Positions 5,894 to 6,809 of a stretch of 6,809 nt of DNA are shown piece after piece (positions within the stretch are counted from its first letter, which is position 1; each line of letters begins with the position of its first letter). Location: NCBI GenBank assembly GCA_036986155.1, contig BTRA01000152.1:1-6809 (forward strand), written 5' to 3'. Below the pieces are notes generated by a model. That model worked only from the letters and a program-made list of their open reading frames with translations. It searched no databases and was not told the origin of the DNA. Made by a program: the position numbers and the translations under genes. Source of the stretch: JACZXQ01 sp036986155. Its GTDB lineage: Bacteria; Gemmatimonadota; Gemmatimonadetes; Longimicrobiales; Gaopeijiaceae.

Positions 5894-6766
5894 TCAGCAG
5901 GCGCTGACGCCGCCGTCGGGCGGCAAATCCAGGGGCCCTTGGGCGGCGAGATAGGCACGCACGGGCTCGTAGGCCGCCCGGGAGGAGGTCTTCGCGCCCA
6001 CCAGCGTCTCAGCGTCCACGTCGCGGAACTCCACGCCCTCCGTGGAGGAGAGGAATACCGCCAGATTCTGGTATTCCTCCGGGAACCATACCGTGTTGGC
6101 GTACTTGGCCGCGGCGAACATCTCGTCCTCCCCGGCATCCTGGGACGCCAACAGCGTCAGCATGCCCAACATCGCCATCCCGTGATTACAGTCGGGGAAG
6201 AGCGCGGGGTTGTCGCAACACGGACGATACACACCCGAGGCCACACGCTCGAGCCGCGCCTGCTGGCCGGGCGTGAGCGTCACGAGTGGCGTCGCGGCGT
6301 ACAGCTCCGTGACGGGCTTGGCTCCCAGTCGCCAACCTCCCGTTGACGCGAACCGCTCGATCTGCCCTCCGGAGCGCCGCACCATCGGGCCCTCGGTCAG
6401 AATCGCATTGCGGTTCGCGAGGCCCAGGGCCCAGAAGAAGTCCAGGAGGAACCGGCCGTTGGCGCGGCCGATCACGATGGGCTCGGAGCTAGCCTCGCGC
6501 AGCACTTTCGTCTGGGCGTAAGTGAGGGGCGTCGAGGACCGGCTCAACGCTCCGGCCAAGCGCTCGTAGCTGATGGCCCCGACGGCCAGGAGCCGAGGTC
6601 CGAGGTCGCCGTACGTCACAGGTAGGGCAAAAGGACCGAATAAACCCTGGTCACCAGCAGTGGCGGTCGGCTCCTGCCCGCCACTCCCGAGGACGTAGCC
6701 GCCCCCGACGCCGAGTAGGAAGGTGAAGGAAGCGATCAGGGTGATACGGCTGGGGGTGATCTTCAT
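5894..6766 (-). CDS. Signal-anchored extracytoplasmic protein of unknown function with CC/C/H/M cluster
   Basis: I do not recognise a characterised family. The 290-residue protein starts with KITPSR followed by a hydrophobic stretch (about residues 8-27, LIASFTFLLGVGGGYVLG), which fits an uncleaved signal anchor or a signal peptide. The rest would be outside the cytoplasm. The most striking part is YRPCCDNPALFPDCNHGMAM (180-199): C183, C184, C193 and H195, followed by M197, M199 and M202. The only other cysteine is the very last residue, C290. Clustered Cys, His and Met suggest a metal, haem or disulfide site, but this is inference. The rest is moderately helical, with FFWALGLANRN (110-120) and KYANTVWFPEEY (221-232). 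ATG at 6766-6764 is supported by GAGG (6778-6775), 8 bases upstream. The next gene on this strand encodes the four-helix membrane protein, a possible partner. Confidence 0.8.
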   Translation of the reverse strand: MKITPSRITLIASFTFLLGVGGGYVLGSGGQEPTATAGDQGLFGPFALPVTYGDLGPRLLAVGAISYERLAGALSRSSTPLTYAQTKVLREASSEPIVIGRANGRFLLDFFWALGLANRNAILTEGPMVRRSGGQIERFASTGGWRLGAKPVTELYAATPLVTLTPGQQARLERVASGVYRPCCDNPALFPDCNHGMAMLGMLTLLASQDAGEDEMFAAAKYANTVWFPEEYQNLAVFLSSTEGVEFRDVDAETLVGAKTSSRAAYEPVRAYLAAQGPLDLPPDGGVSAC

Positions 6767-6774
6767 GAAACCAT

Positions 6775-6778
6775 CCTC
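6775..6778 (-). promoter_or_regulatory. Ribosome binding site of the extracytoplasmic protein gene
   Basis: On the minus strand GAGG (6778-6775) lies 8 bases before the ATG at 6766-6764. The bases beyond it to the window edge (6779-6809) are too few to assign; two frames there end in stop codons and could each be the tail of an upstream gene. Confidence 0.5.
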
Positions 6779-6809
6779 ATTGGGGATTCAGGACTTTTTC
6801 ACGAGCCGG

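Noticed and set aside
6779..6809. Possible tail of a further minus-strand gene
   Set aside because: Two frames end in stops here (after KVLNPQ or LVKKS), but fewer than a dozen codons are visible, too few to choose either.

Overview
The window is GC-rich chromosomal DNA with strong G/C preference at third codon positions and ordinary bacterial housekeeping or accessory metabolic genes. Lon sequence style, GC content and the poorly characterised envelope proteins are compatible with Gemmatimonadota or a similar high-GC, mostly uncultured lineage. That placement is an impression, not a demonstration. I see no tRNA, rRNA, CRISPR array, transposase, integrase, phage gene or long direct repeat.

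Layout. (1) Positions 1-1841, minus strand: the N-terminal three quarters of an ATP-dependent Lon protease, running off the left edge before the proteolytic domain. It carries an unusual, very acidic insertion just before the Walker A loop. (2) Positions 1842-1999: a short divergent spacer with a plausible lon promoter. (3) Positions 2000-5190, plus strand: a tight three-gene run of a metallo-beta-lactamase-fold hydrolase (UlaG/YtkL-like), a gamma-glutamyltransferase-family Ntn hydrolase of the lid-less YwrD-like kind, and a NUDT19-like Nudix hydrolase. Gaps are very small and there is no terminator between them, so they are probably co-transcribed. (4) Positions 5191-5301: a convergent spacer with an imperfect hairpin. 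(5) Positions 5302-6766, minus strand: a four-helix membrane protein of unknown function, preceded in transcription order by a signal-anchored extracytoplasmic protein with a conserved-looking Cys-Cys/Cys/His/Met cluster. A perfect 8-bp inverted repeat lies between them.

How the genes may work together. The three plus-strand enzymes would all be hydrolases or transferases acting on small metabolites: gamma-glutamyl or acyl-amide compounds for the GGT relative, nucleoside-diphosphate or CoA-type compounds for the Nudix enzyme, and an unknown ester, lactone or phosphodiester for the MBL enzyme. A shared salvage or detoxification role is inference from gene order only. Lon appears to be an independent divergent unit. 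The two minus-strand genes at the right are probably both at or outside the cytoplasmic membrane.

I found no convincing new multi-gene system. The items most worth a second look are the acidic insertion in Lon, the metal-site-like cluster in the unknown extracytoplasmic protein, the missing histidine in the MBL metal motif, and the signal-peptide-like coding sequence upstream of the conventional start codons of the GGT gene.
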